64,000 nucleotides of DNA, from the NCBI GenBank assembly GCA_023382935.1, contig JAHDXL010000001.1, positions 221,003-285,002 on the forward strand, written 5' to 3'. The DNA is from Phycisphaerales bacterium. GTDB lineage: Bacteria > Planctomycetota > Phycisphaerae > Phycisphaerales > UBA1924. Below are positions 1 to 13,278 of this stretch, piece after piece (position 1 is the stretch's first letter; the number at the start of each line of letters is the position of its first letter). A model generated the notes under the pieces. It was not told the DNA's origin. It did no database searches and was given only the letters and a program-made list of their open reading frames with translations. A program made the position numbers and the translations under genes.

Positions 1-146
1 CCTTCGAGAGAGTGTTTGAGGCCTTCGAGAGAGTGTTTGAGGCCTTCGAGAGAGTGTTTGAGGCCTTCGAGAGAGTATTTGAGGCCTTCGAGAGAATGTT
101 TGAGGCCTTCGAGAGAATGTTTGAGGCCTTCAAGATCGTGTCGAAG
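1..146. repeat. 21-bp tandem repeat, about six copies plus a decayed one
   Basis: The unit GCCTTCGAGAGAGTGTTTGAG is repeated head to tail from the left edge. The first copy lacks only its leading G, so the array may begin outside the window. Copies at 21-41 and 42-62 are identical, 63-83 has one change (GTATTT), 84-104 and 105-125 share another (GAATGT), and 126-146 is decayed. The period is a multiple of three, so several frames stay open across it (for example FEAFERV heptads on the plus strand), but no start signal or recognisable protein is attached. It lies downstream of the cytochrome gene on the minus strand and looks like an intergenic minisatellite. Confidence 0.85.
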
Positions 147-403
147 GCCGGTTTTCAAAGAGAAAAGCGGCCAAAGCGGACCTTGCCGGTCGCTCCGCGT
201 CGCGCACAGGCCGCCGACACCGCCGGTGCGCGGCCCCCCAACCCCTTTTTTATCGGCGCTGCGCCGATCCTGCGCGTCGCGCCCCCACCACCGCGCCCGA
301 TCGCCCCGCCTGCTCTCTCCTCCGGCCGGCCTCCGCCTCTGCGGCGCATGGTCCGCAGCGGCGTTCTCCGTGCCGCCCGGCCGCCGTTGCGGACCGCCTC
401 CGC
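147..403. other. intergenic stretch, no gene seen
   Basis: This stretch runs from the tandem repeat to the end of the cytochrome gene. Long open frames cross it, but they have low-complexity Pro/Arg/Ala composition and no ribosome binding site. A perfect 7-bp stem with a 3-nt loop (ATCGGCG at 252-258 and CGCCGAT at 262-268) is present. It lacks a T-tract after the stem on either strand, so it is not a convincing terminator. Confidence 0.5.
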
Positions 404-2248
404 TCACGGGCACCCGGCGCTGAACGCGGCCAGGAAGGCCTGCACGTCGAAGAAGTCAAAGAGCCCCTCGCCGGTCAGGTCGGCCGACGGGTCGTGCATC
501 GAGAAGGCCTGCAGGAAGGCCTGCACGTCGAAGAAGTCCAGCGTGCCCCAGGGCTCGGCGAAGTCGGCGTCGTTGCACGGCCCGCCCGCCTCGACCGCCA
601 GCGTCATCGAGTCCATGAGCACCGGCGCGCTGCGCCCGGTGGCGATCCACTGCTGGTAGAAGATCAGGCCGGTGTCGTTGGTGACGTTCTCGCTCAGCAG
701 GAACTCGGCGTACTCGCGCGAAACCGACTGGTAGTAGACGCGCACCAGCGCTTCGGTCGCGCCGGCGGGCACGGCGAACTCGGTGTCGTCCCAGTATTGC
801 CCGTCGAGATAGGAAGAGGCGACCGGGGCGGCCTGCACGGCGGCAAACCCGGCGTTGGTGAACCCGCGCGGGGGGATGCGGTTGTCCTTGTACCAGGTGT
901 TGTTGAGCGCAAAGTGGAAACTCGGGCCCTCGGGCACGCCGGTCAGGGCGGACACCGCCGCGTCGACGCCGATCTTGGCCTCGTACACCTTGGTCGAGTC
1001 AACGTCGAGCAGGGCCGTGGCCGCGTCGTAGTGCCCGTGCTCGCGCACGATGTTGCCCTGCGCGTCGCGGAAGACCACGTTCACCCAGGCGCGGCGGCCC
1101 TCGGGATACCCCGTCGGGAGTTTGTGCCCGCTCTGGTTGATGACGCGGACGACCAGATGTGTGCCGTCCTGCCATGCGTCCAGGTCGGAGGCGTTCTGGA
1201 GCATGGTCACCGTGCGCGCGATCGAGGCGTTCACGCTGGCCGCGTCGAGCAGCGAGACCGAGTCGGGGTAGAGATTGCGGACGGCGTGGAGCAGCCAGGT
1301 GTTGCCGCCGTTGAACTGGTGCGTCGGCAGATTGCCGCGGATGGGCCTGCTGCCGTTGCTGCACCCGCGGCCGGTGGTGTCGGGCATGTGGCAGTCCTGG
1401 CAGGAACTCACGGCGGTGAGGTTGCCGCCGAAACGCCCGCCCATCTCGATCGGGCCCTGGGCAAAGGCGGACTGCATCCACTCGCTGCCGGTGCGCTCGA
1501 CGGGGAACTGGTCGTACTTGTCGTGCGAGGGGGCCGGCTGCCCGAACTCGTTGGGGGCATAGGTGCCGTCCACCTGCCGGCTGTAGACCGGGTTGGACAC
1601 GTCGTGGCAGGTGATGCACATGGACGACTGGGCAAAGAAGGGCGCCTGCCGCCACTGGTGCTGGTTGAAGTTGTCGAGGTTGAACGGCCCGCGGCGGATG
1701 TCCGACGGGTCGATCACGTACTGGCCCGAGTGCGGGTTGACGGGCAGATCGGGCGTGCCCGCGAGGATGCCCACGTCATCGGGCGGATTCTGCGAGGGCA
1801 CGCCGAAGGGGTCCACCATGCGGTGGCACGTGCTGCACGAGACGCCTTGAAAATCGTCGGGCAGCATGGCCGAGCCGTCGGTCGGGACGCTGCGGCCTTG
1901 AATCCACCCCTGCGGCATGTGGCAGCGCAAACACAGGTCGCCGGCAAAGGGGGCGTCCTGGTTGGCAATGGTCATCGCGGCGTGGAAGGCGGGGTCGCGG
2001 GCGGCCTGACCCATGGGACTGGCGGCCCAGGGACGGTACGGCTCGGCGTTGAAGTCGTAGTTCCCGTGGCAGGTGCCGCAGCGCGTGGCGGTGTCCAACA
2101 CCTCCTCGACGCTGCCGGGCTGCGATCCGGGCCCAAAAAAGTCCTCCAGCGCCGTCGGAGGGGGCGTGGCGCCGGCCAGGGAAATCGAAATGGCGAGCCA
2201 AAGGACACCGGGAACGGCCCGGACGCGGCGGGAGCGCAACGACGGCAT
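404..2248 (-). CDS. secreted five-heme cytochrome c with C-terminal GC-type dockerin repeats
   Basis: This is a 614-residue exported multiheme protein. It has five CxxCH heme motifs in order: CGTCH, CLRCH, CSTCH, CITCH and CQDCH. All lie in the N-terminal two thirds, followed by a beta-rich region and a tail with two DFFDVQAFL repeats separated by DPSADL and ending in GCP. That tail matches the GC-type dockerin domain found on Phycisphaerae surface proteins. The start is placed at 2248 because AAGGAGG lies 6 nt upstream and the N-terminus then reads as a signal peptide; an upstream in-frame start would give 663 residues. The family (cytochrome c554/multiheme type) usually acts in periplasmic or extracellular electron transfer. 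The donor, acceptor and any enzymatic activity cannot be told from sequence. The gene is divergent from the DUF438 gene. Confidence 0.85.
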   Translation of the reverse strand: MPSLRSRRVRAVPGVLWLAISISLAGATPPPTALEDFFGPGSQPGSVEEVLDTATRCGTCHGNYDFNAEPYRPWAASPMGQAARDPAFHAAMTIANQDAPFAGDLCLRCHMPQGWIQGRSVPTDGSAMLPDDFQGVSCSTCHRMVDPFGVPSQNPPDDVGILAGTPDLPVNPHSGQYVIDPSDIRRGPFNLDNFNQHQWRQAPFFAQSSMCITCHDVSNPVYSRQVDGTYAPNEFGQPAPSHDKYDQFPVERTGSEWMQSAFAQGPIEMGGRFGGNLTAVSSCQDCHMPDTTGRGCSNGSRPIRGNLPTHQFNGGNTWLLHAVRNLYPDSVSLLDAASVNASIARTVTMLQNASDLDAWQDGTHLVVRVINQSGHKLPTGYPEGRRAWVNVVFRDAQGNIVREHGHYDAATALLDVDSTKVYEAKIGVDAAVSALTGVPEGPSFHFALNNTWYKDNRIPPRGFTNAGFAAVQAAPVASSYLDGQYWDDTEFAVPAGATEALVRVYYQSVSREYAEFLLSENVTNDTGLIFYQQWIATGRSAPVLMDSMTLAVEAGGPCNDADFAEPWGTLDFFDVQAFLQAFSMHDPSADLTGEGLFDFFDVQAFLAAFSAGCP

Positions 2249-2381
2249 GGCAGGCCTCCTTGACATGAGGGCCTCTCCGGCACAACACAGCCGGAGGCGC
2301 CCGCGGCGGCCCCCGGAAACCTGCCCAGCGTAACGGACCGACGCGATGGGTGCAAGAGTGAGGATGCGGAAGATAGTGGAC

Positions 2382-2401
2382 ATATTGATCCGCATGAATA
2401 T
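2382..2401. promoter_or_regulatory. FNR/CRP-family-like palindrome between divergent genes
   Basis: The 20-bp sequence ATATTGAT-CCGC-ATGAATAT is an inverted repeat with one mismatch per arm pair. Its core TTGAT-N4-ATGAA differs from the FNR consensus TTGAT-N4-ATCAA at one position. It is strikingly AT-rich for this DNA. It lies about 44 bp before the DUF438 start and about 134 bp before the cytochrome start. Binding is inferred, and no clear -10 element was found on either side. Confidence 0.5.
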
Positions 2402-2444
2402 TATGGAGGCGTCGGTCCACTTGGGACCGGTTCAGGAGACCCTC

Positions 2445-3731
2445 ATGAGCGAACTGCTCGACAACCCGGCCGCCCGGGTGGCCGCCTTGACCCGGATCAT
2501 CGAACGACTGCACCAGGGGGCCCGCCCGGAGGAGGTTGGCCCCGAACTGGCCCGGCTGGTGAAAGTGTGCGAGGCGCACGAGATCGCGGCGATGGAGCAG
2601 CAGTTGATCGCGCGGGGAATGCCGATCGAGCAGATCATGGGCATGTGCGACCTGCACGCGCAGGTGGTGCGTGAGACGATGGTCAACAGCGCCCACCCGG
2701 CGGTGCCCGGCGGACACCCGGTGGACGTGTTCCTGCGCGAGAACGCGGCCCTGCGCGCCACGATGGAGGGGCTGCGGGCGGCGCTGGCGGCCGGCGACCG
2801 CGAGACGGCGCGGGCCCGGTTCAACGAACTGATGGACATCGACAAGCACTACGCGCGCAAGGAGAACCTGCTGTTCGCCTGCCTCGAGCGGCACGGCATC
2901 ACCGGGCCGTCGCGCGTGATGTGGGGCAAGGACGACGAGGTGCGCGCGATGCTGCGCCAACTCGGCCAAGCCATCGCGTGCGAGGACCATTGCCCGTGTT
3001 CGGCCCGCAAACTGGCCGAGCAGACCCTGCACGGGATCGAAGAGATGATGTTCAAGGAAGAGAACATCCTGCTGCCGATGGCCCTGTCGCACCTGAGCGA
3101 AGGCGAGTGGGGCGAGATCCACGATCAGTCGCCGCGGTTCGGCTGGTGCCTGATCGAGCCGGGCGGGACGTACGAGTCGCCGGCGCAGAAGAAATCAAGA
3201 GCGGGTTCGACGAAGAGTGCGCCGGCAACCGGCGCAGACGCGCTGATTCAGACGCAGCCGGACGGCACGGTGTCGCTGGCGGTCAGTCGCGGGCCGCGCA
3301 CCGGGCCGGAAGTGGCGCTGCCAGCGTCGATCATGTTCCCCACCGGCTCGCTGTCGATCGAGCAGTTGATCGCCGTCTTCACGACCATGCCGATCGACCT
3401 GACCTTCGTCGACGCCGACGATCGCGTGCGGTTCTTCAGCGAAGGCCCGCACCGCGTGTTCGTGCGGCCCAAGGCGGTGATCGGGCGCAAGGTGCAGTTC
3501 TGCCATCCGCCCGGGAGCGTGGACACGGTCAACCGGATTCTCGATGACTTCAAGAGCGGGCGACAGTACACCGCCGACTTCTGGATTTCGCACCGGGGGC
3601 GCTTCGTGCAGATCCGCTACTTCGCGGTGCGCGACCAGGCCGGGAAGTACCTCGGCACGCTCGAGTTCACGCAGGACCTGACGCGCGAACGCGCGCTCGA
3701 GGGCGAGCGGCGCCTGCTGCAGTATGACTGA
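2445..3731 (+). CDS. DUF438 domain protein with hemerythrin-like and PAS domains
   Basis: This is a 428-residue soluble protein. Residues 1-70 (starting MSELLDNPAARVAALTRII) match the DUF438 N-terminal domain. Residues of about 75-225 are His/Glu-rich and hemerythrin-like, with H-x3-E type helices and the segment EDHCPCSARK. The C-terminal part (about 310-425) is a PAS-type sensor domain ending in QDLTRERALEGERR. Such proteins are thought to bind iron and sense or repair nitrosative or redox stress; the exact role is not established. The start at 2445 is chosen because CAGGAG lies 6 nt upstream and it matches the usual family N-terminus. Longer in-frame starts at 2346 and 2403 run across the palindrome. 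Pairing with a divergent multiheme cytochrome suggests joint redox control. Confidence 0.85.
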   Translation: MSELLDNPAARVAALTRIIERLHQGARPEEVGPELARLVKVCEAHEIAAMEQQLIARGMPIEQIMGMCDLHAQVVRETMVNSAHPAVPGGHPVDVFLRENAALRATMEGLRAALAAGDRETARARFNELMDIDKHYARKENLLFACLERHGITGPSRVMWGKDDEVRAMLRQLGQAIACEDHCPCSARKLAEQTLHGIEEMMFKEENILLPMALSHLSEGEWGEIHDQSPRFGWCLIEPGGTYESPAQKKSRAGSTKSAPATGADALIQTQPDGTVSLAVSRGPRTGPEVALPASIMFPTGSLSIEQLIAVFTTMPIDLTFVDADDRVRFFSEGPHRVFVRPKAVIGRKVQFCHPPGSVDTVNRILDDFKSGRQYTADFWISHRGRFVQIRYFAVRDQAGKYLGTLEFTQDLTRERALEGERRLLQYD

Positions 3732-3847
3732 GCGCCGATCCTCGAGACAGGATCAGGCCGGAGGGCGACCTGCCCCGCGGCAGGACGTGTGCGGTGCATG
3801 CCCTGGCCGCATTTCCAGACCCCGTTGAGCCTCCCCGTGGGCCGGTT

Positions 3848-3865
3848 CTCCCGCTGGCGCGGGAG
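3848..3865. repeat. intergenic hairpin CTCCCGC-N4-GCGGGAG, copy 1
   Basis: A perfect 7-bp stem with loop TGGC is followed by GCC. A second copy with loop TTGC sits at 19677-19694, also between convergent genes. The shared arms and partly shared flank suggest a dispersed element or bidirectional terminator. Two copies are too few to prove a repeat family. Confidence 0.45.
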
Positions 3866-3961
3866 GCCTTGCATGATTCCGGTTCGGGGCACCCGCGATG
3901 AACCGGCCCCGGAACGCCCGGCGTGCGTCATGATGCGCCTGCGCGCAGTCGGCAGAAACAG

Positions 3962-3989
3962 CCAGCCCCGAGCCAGGGCCCGGGGCTGG
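3962..3989 (-). terminator. candidate rpoC terminator
   Basis: CCAGCCCCG at 3962-3970 pairs perfectly with CGGGGCTGG at 3981-3989 around a 10-nt loop. It lies about 70 bp after the rpoC stop on the minus strand. The following minus-strand bases are only moderately T-rich (TGTTTCTG), so termination strength is uncertain. Confidence 0.5.
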
Positions 3990-4057
3990 GATGGTGATTG
4001 GATTGTCAGCCTCGTGCGTTCAACACGGGCGGGACACGCGTGTCGGCGTCGGCGTGT

Positions 4058-8443
<4,386 letters not shown>

Positions 8444-8554
8444 CGCACTCTCCCGTCAGAGAGGTCATATTCGTCTTGTTCCGTCACCCACCGAGTCGAA
8501 CCAATGGAGCCCCCGGCACCGGGACCGGCCGACGGCCGGCACGCCGCAGCAGGG

Positions 8555-11500
8555 TTACAGCAGACTGCCCGCTTCTGTCCGCTTCTTCTCCAGCGTGATG
8601 TTCATGCCCAGGCCCTTTAACTCGTTGCACAACACGTCGAAGGCGACGGGCATGCCGGCCTCGAGTTTGTTGGTGCCCTTGACCATGCTCTCGTAGATCT
8701 TGGTGCGGCCTTCGACATCGTCGCTCTTGACCGTCAGCAGTTCCTGGAGGATGTAGGCCGCCCCGTAGGCCTCGAGCGCCCACACTTCCATTTCGCCGAA
8801 GCGCTGCCCGCCCGTGCGCGCCTTGCCGCCGAGCGGCTGCTGGGTGATGAGGCTGTAGGGCCCCGTCGCGCGGGCGTGGATCTTGTCGTCCACCAGGTGG
8901 TGGAGTTTGAGCAGATACATGTAGCCCACGGTGGTTTTCTGGTTGAACGGCTCGCCGGTGCGTCCGTCATACAACTGGATCTTCCCGCCCCGCGGCATGT
9001 GGGCCAGCAACTCGCGCGGATGCGCCGGCACGCCGGTCTCCTCGATCTCGCGGGCGCGATTCTCGACGTGCCTGTTGGCCTCGTCGATGGCCTTGTGGAT
9101 TTCTTCCTCGGTCGCGCCGTCAAACACGGGGGTGACGGCCTGGAAGCCCAGCACCTGCGCCGCCCAGCCCAGGTGCGTCTCGAGGATCTGCCCCACGTTC
9201 ATGCGGCTGGGCACGCCCAGCGGGTTGAGCAGCACGTCCACCGGTGTGCCGTCTTCCATGAACGGCATGTCCTCTTCGGGCACGATGCGGGCGATGACGC
9301 CCTTGTTGCCGTGGCGCCCCGCGAACTTGTCGCCCACTGACAGTTGGCGCTTGGTCGCCAGGTAGACCTTGACCATCTCCAGCACGCCGTTGGGAAGTTC
9401 GTCGCCCCGCTTCATGTGGGCGACCTTGCGCTGCTTCTCGGCCTCGATGGCCTGGATGCGGGGCCAGAACTGGCTGTGGATCAACTCGGCCGCTTCGCGG
9501 GTATCCTTGCTGCCCTTGGCCCACTTGATATCGAAGGTCTGGATCTGCTCAAGGATGACCTCGGGGATGTCGCTGGCGCCCACCTTCTGGCGGGTCATCG
9601 GGTCGACCATCTCCGTGCCTACCGCGTCGTTGATCGCCTGCGTCATCTGCTTGAACAGGTTGATCGCCTGCTGATCCATCTCCGCTTCGTAGGTCTCGAT
9701 GTCCTTCTTCAACTGCTTCTTCTGCGCATCGGTCATGTGGACGCGACGGCTGAACTTCTTGGCGCCGATCACGATGCCCTCGACGCCGGCCGGCACCTCG
9801 AGCGAGTCGTTCTTGACGTCCTCGCCCGCGCGCCCGAAGATCGCGTGCAGCAGTTTCTCTTCCGGCGTCAGTTCGGTCTTGCTCTTGGGGCTGACCTTGC
9901 CGACGAGGATATCGCCCGGCCCGACGCGGGCCCCGATGCGGATGATCCCGTTGTCGTCGAGATTGCGGAGCATCTTCTCCGACACGTTCGGGATGTCGCG
10001 CGTGAACTCCTCGCGCCCGAGTTTGGTGTCGCGGATCTCGACGTCGAATGCGTCAATGTGAATCGACGTGAAGGTGTCGTCCTTGAGCAGACGCTCGCTC
10101 ATCACGATCGCGTCCTCAAAGTTGTACCCGTCGAAGGTGTTGAACGCGACCAGCACGTTCTTGCCGATCGACAGTTCGCCGCGATGGGTGCTCGCCCCGT
10201 CGGCGATCACGTCGCCGGCCTTGACCTTCTGCCCCAGTTCGACCACCGGCTTCTGGTTCAGGCAAGTGCGCTCGTTCAGTCCGACGAACTTGCGGAGCAC
10301 ATACTCGTCGGCGTTGTCGATGATGATCCGCTGGGCGTCGACGGCCGTGACCGTCCCACCGCGCCTGGCCTTGATGACCATGCCCGAGTTGCGCCCGATC
10401 TCCTTTTCCAACCCCGTGCACACGCCCGGCGGATCGACCCTCACCAGCGGCACCGCCTGGCGCTGCATGTTGGAACCCATCAGCGCGCGGTTGGCGTCGT
10501 CGTGTTCGAGGAAGGGGATCAAGCCGGCCGAGATGCCCACGATCTGCTTGGGCGAAATGTCGAGATAGTTGACCATCGACGAGTCGACTTCCGTCAGTTC
10601 CCCGTCGACGCGCGCCAGCACCGCGCCCTCCTTGAGCCGTCCTTCCGCGGTCAGCGAATCGGCGGGCGCCAGCACGGCGCGGAGTTCCTCGTCGGCCCGC
10701 AACTGAATGATCTTGCCGGTGGGCTTGCCGTTCTTGACCTCGCGGTAGGGCGTGAGCAGGAACCCGTAATCGTCAATACCCGCGAAGATGCCCAGCGAGC
10801 AGATCAGGCCGATGTTGGTGCCTTCGGGCGTCTCGATGGGGCAGACGCGCCCGTAGTGCGAGATGTGCACGTCGCGGACCTCGAAGCCGGCCCGCTTGCG
10901 GTTCAGGCCGCCCGGACCCAGGGCCGACAGGCGACGCTCATGCACCAGGCTCGAAAGCGGGTTGGTCTGATCGACCACCTGCGAGAGTTCGCTGCGCCCG
11001 AAGAAGAAGTCAATCGCGCTGGAAATGCTCTTGGAGTTGACCAGGTCGGCAATCTTGGCGACCTCTTCCGGATCTTTGACGCTCATGCGCTCTTGCACGG
11101 TACGGCGCAGTTTGAGGAATCCCTTGCGCAGTTCCTCTACCGCTAGTTCGTCCAGCGTACGCAGGCGACGGTTGCCCAGGTGGTCGATGTCATCGACCTG
11201 AGCCACCGGGCGCCCGGTCTCCGGATCCTGACGATTGGAACGCAGGTCGAGCAGGTATTGCACGACGCGCAGGAAGTCTTCCGAGCGGAGGAACATCTGG
11301 TCCTCCGGCACCTCGAGCCCGAACTTGCGGTTGATGCGAAAACGCCCGACCTTGCCCAGGCGGTAGCGGTTTTCGTCGTAGAACTTCTCGTCGAAGAGCT
11401 GCTTGGCCTTCTCCACCTGCGGCGGATTGCCCGGACGCAGTTTGGTATACACCCGCAGCAGGGCCCGCTCAAACTCGGTCCCCGCAACGTCGGCGAACAT

Positions 11501-12391
11501 GTCCAGTTTCTCTTCGGCAATCGTGTTCAAGATCAGCGTGTCCGACGGGTTCTGCACCACGCGGACGGTCTTGAGCGAACTGTTGCGGATGGCCTCGGCC
11601 TGGTCGCCGATCGGCCGACCCACGTGCACCAGTTCCTCGCCCGACTCGGTGTCGACGATCGACTGGGCCGCCCAGTGCTCGGGCTGCACTTCCTCGACCT
11701 TGATCTGGCTGACCTCATAGAAGAGGCCGATGATCGCGTCGGTCGAGGCAACCGACTCGTCCAGGCAGCGCAGGAACGTGGTGGCAGCCAGTTTGGTCGA
11801 CTGGTCGATGCGCATTGCCAGCACGTCCTTCTTGGTCACCTCCAGTTCGATCCACGAGCCGCGTTCGGGGATGATGCGGGTGGAGTGGAGCGGGCGGTCG
11901 GCCTCGCTGGAGATGATCGAGAAGTCGACGCCGGGCGAACGGTGCAACTGGCTGACGATGACGCGCTCGGCGCCGTTCACGATGAACTCGCCCCCCCCGA
12001 TCATAATCGGGAACTCGCCCAGATAGATGTCTTCCTCGGGCAGGTCGGGGTGGGTCTCGCGCTGGAGGCGCACGCGGATGCGGAACGGTCGCCCGTAGGT
12101 CAGGCGCAGTTCACGGCACTCGTCGGCCGTGTAGCGTGGCTCATCGAGCGTGTACGAGATGTACTCCAGGCGCATCGTCCCGTCGTAACTCTCGATCGGG
12201 AAGATCTCCCGCAGCAGGGCCTCGAGCCCGAAGGACGGGTCACGCCCTTCCGGGGGCTTGCCGAACTGGAGGAAGCGCTCGTACGCCACCGCCTGCACCT
12301 GAGTCAGATCAGGCACCGGCACGGCGTCGCCGCGCTTGGTGAACAGACGAATCTTCCTTTCACGGTCCACGCGCAAAGTCTTCGAGACCAT
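8555..12391 (-). CDS. rpoB: DNA-directed RNA polymerase subunit beta
   Basis: This is the second-largest RNA polymerase subunit, 1278 residues. Conserved blocks include SQLHRSPGV near the rifampicin region, the segment [25 protein letters not shown], and the C-terminal [16 protein letters not shown]. The ATG at 12391 is chosen over a TTG one codon upstream because GAGGT lies 5 nt before it. Gene order rplJ-rplL-rpoB-rpoC is the standard bacterial one. It lies behind a strong terminator at 12636-12661, so expression depends on read-through or its own promoter. Confidence 0.98.
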   Translation of the reverse strand: MVSKTLRVDRERKIRLFTKRGDAVPVPDLTQVQAVAYERFLQFGKPPEGRDPSFGLEALLREIFPIESYDGTMRLEYISYTLDEPRYTADECRELRLTYGRPFRIRVRLQRETHPDLPEEDIYLGEFPIMIGGGEFIVNGAERVIVSQLHRSPGVDFSIISSEADRPLHSTRIIPERGSWIELEVTKKDVLAMRIDQSTKLAATTFLRCLDESVASTDAIIGLFYEVSQIKVEEVQPEHWAAQSIVDTESGEELVHVGRPIGDQAEAIRNSSLKTVRVVQNPSDTLILNTIAEEKLDMFADVAGTEFERALLRVYTKLRPGNPPQVEKAKQLFDEKFYDENRYRLGKVGRFRINRKFGLEVPEDQMFLRSEDFLRVVQYLLDLRSNRQDPETGRPVAQVDDIDHLGNRRLRTLDELAVEELRKGFLKLRRTVQERMSVKDPEEVAKIADLVNSKSISSAIDFFFGRSELSQVVDQTNPLSSLVHERRLSALGPGGLNRKRAGFEVRDVHISHYGRVCPIETPEGTNIGLICSLGIFAGIDDYGFLLTPYREVKNGKPTGKIIQLRADEELRAVLAPADSLTAEGRLKEGAVLARVDGELTEVDSSMVNYLDISPKQIVGISAGLIPFLEHDDANRALMGSNMQRQAVPLVRVDPPGVCTGLEKEIGRNSGMVIKARRGGTVTAVDAQRIIIDNADEYVLRKFVGLNERTCLNQKPVVELGQKVKAGDVIADGASTHRGELSIGKNVLVAFNTFDGYNFEDAIVMSERLLKDDTFTSIHIDAFDVEIRDTKLGREEFTRDIPNVSEKMLRNLDDNGIIRIGARVGPGDILVGKVSPKSKTELTPEEKLLHAIFGRAGEDVKNDSLEVPAGVEGIVIGAKKFSRRVHMTDAQKKQLKKDIETYEAEMDQQAINLFKQMTQAINDAVGTEMVDPMTRQKVGASDIPEVILEQIQTFDIKWAKGSKDTREAAELIHSQFWPRIQAIEAEKQRKVAHMKRGDELPNGVLEMVKVYLATKRQLSVGDKFAGRHGNKGVIARIVPEEDMPFMEDGTPVDVLLNPLGVPSRMNVGQILETHLGWAAQVLGFQAVTPVFDGATEEEIHKAIDEANRHVENRAREIEETGVPAHPRELLAHMPRGGKIQLYDGRTGEPFNQKTTVGYMYLLKLHHLVDDKIHARATGPYSLITQQPLGGKARTGGQRFGEMEVWALEAYGAAYILQELLTVKSDDVEGRTKIYESMVKGTNKLEAGMPVAFDVLCNELKGLGMNITLEKKRTEAGSLL

Positions 12392-12552
12392 CAATTACCT
12401 CGCGCAAAATATCGCGCCGCGCAAACCCGATGGGCGTGCACACCAACGTCGCCGTTGTGTCGGTCCATTGAGCAGAACAACACCCGTCGTCGCGCCGCGG
12501 CTGATCAAAATGATACTGTTCCTGGCTGGCCCCGCACCGTGCCGAACCGCGG

Positions 12553-12558
12553 AGTATA
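12553..12558 (-). promoter_or_regulatory. candidate -10 element for rpoB
   Basis: TATACT on the minus strand (part of TTATACT) lies about 160 bp upstream of rpoB and downstream of the rplL terminator. No good -35 hexamer is visible at 16-18 bp, so this is weak evidence for a separate rpoBC promoter. Confidence 0.3.
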
Positions 12559-12635
12559 ACCACCGGTGCTCAGTGGGACCACCCGAATTCTGGAGATTTT
12601 CTTCCGGGTATTTCACCCGACCTGCACGACTTGAT

Positions 12636-12661
12636 AAAAAAGCCCCCTCAAACAGGGGGGC
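12636..12661 (-). terminator. Rho-independent terminator or attenuator after rplL
   Basis: On the minus strand GCCCCC pairs with GGGGGC around an 8-nt loop and is followed directly by six T residues. It begins about 35 bp after the rplL stop. In Escherichia coli an attenuator in the same interval sets the ratio of ribosomal protein to polymerase; the same role here is an inference. Confidence 0.85.
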
Positions 12662-12695
12662 ATTGCTCCCGGTCCATACTCAAGTCTTCGCGAAC

Positions 12696-13100
12696 TCAGG
12701 CGAGTTCGATCTCGGCGCCGGCTTCCTTGAGTTTGGCCGCCATCGCCTCGGCCTCGTCCTTGGACAAACCTTCCTTGACCTTGGCAGGCAACTTGTCGAC
12801 CAGGTCCTTGGCTTCCTTGAGGCCTAGGCCGGTCAGTTCGCGGACGACCTTGATGACGCCGATCTTCTTGCCGCCATCGCTCTTGATGATGACGTCAAAA
12901 GAGGACTTCTCCTCAGCCGCCGGAGCCGCCGCGCCGCCCGCCGGGCCGGCCATCATGACCGCGCCGCCCGCGGCCGCCTCGATTCCGTAGGTCTGCTTCA
13001 TGTAGTCGCCGAGGTCGACGGCCTCCTTGAGAGTCAGGCCGGCCAACTTGTCGCCGAGTTCCACGATCTTCGCGTCAAAAGTCTTGGTACCTTCGCTCAT
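12696..13100 (-). CDS. rplL: 50S ribosomal protein L7/L12
   Basis: This 134-residue protein is the acidic stalk protein that recruits translation GTPases. It has an N-terminal dimerisation domain, an Ala/Gly-rich hinge (about residues 45-62) and the conserved C-terminal domain with [21 protein letters not shown]. Its length is normal for the family. It follows rplJ after 178 nt. Confidence 0.97.
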   Translation of the reverse strand: MSEGTKTFDAKIVELGDKLAGLTLKEAVDLGDYMKQTYGIEAAAGGAVMMAGPAGGAAAPAAEEKSSFDVIIKSDGGKKIGVIKVVRELTGLGLKEAKDLVDKLPAKVKEGLSKDEAEAMAAKLKEAGAEIELA

Positions 13101-13278
13101 CTTTCACGATCCTTCCAAACGCCGGTTGCCCGGCTCTCACTCGCGCCCCGAGAGGGGGTGGCCCGCTGCCACCTCTTTAACCCTGCGTGCGCGACGCCCA
13201 GGGCCAGTCGGAACGTCGGATGTCTGTCTGCGGGCACCAAGCACCGGATGATGAGGCCGGACGCCTGATGACCTCTTG
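13101..13278 (-). other. rplJ-rplL intercistronic region with small hairpins
   Basis: The spacer is unusually long for this pair. It holds a 6-bp stem (13157-13162 with 13168-13173) next to a short CCCC/GGGG stem (13146-13157). These could be a processing or regulatory structure, but nothing matches a known L10 leader. Confidence 0.3.

Larger units (their letters stand above)
3732..4057. other. intergenic region between convergent DUF438 and rpoC genes
   Basis: These 326 bp hold no supported gene; short open frames in it lack start signals. Two hairpins are listed separately: a perfect 7-bp stem at 3848-3865 and a 9-bp stem at 3962-3989. The genes on both sides end here, so this is where transcription from both sides should stop. 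Confidence 0.6.
12392..12695. other. rplL-rpoB intergenic region
   Basis: These 304 bp hold the rplL terminator (12636-12661), a candidate rpoB -10 element (12553-12558) and the rpoB ribosome binding site. I see no gene here. Confidence 0.6.

Noticed and set aside
1-146. Possible CRISPR array
   Set aside because: The 21-bp units are directly adjacent with no spacers, and no cas genes are present.
252-268. Perfect 7-bp hairpin as terminator of the cytochrome gene
   Set aside because: On the minus strand the stem is followed by A residues, not T residues, so it does not form an intrinsic terminator in either direction.
12-659. Open frames across the 21-bp repeat reading FEAFERV or RPSRECL heptads
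   Set aside because: No ribosome binding site; the sequence beyond the repeat is low-complexity Arg/Pro/Ala, and the frame then runs antisense to the cytochrome gene.
494-2263. Long plus-strand open frame opposite the cytochrome
   Set aside because: It is an antisense shadow typical of high-GC DNA; the minus-strand frame has heme motifs and a signal peptide.
9344-11146. Long plus-strand open frames opposite rpoB and rpoC
   Set aside because: They mirror highly conserved polymerase genes and have biased Val/Leu/Gly composition without recognisable domains.
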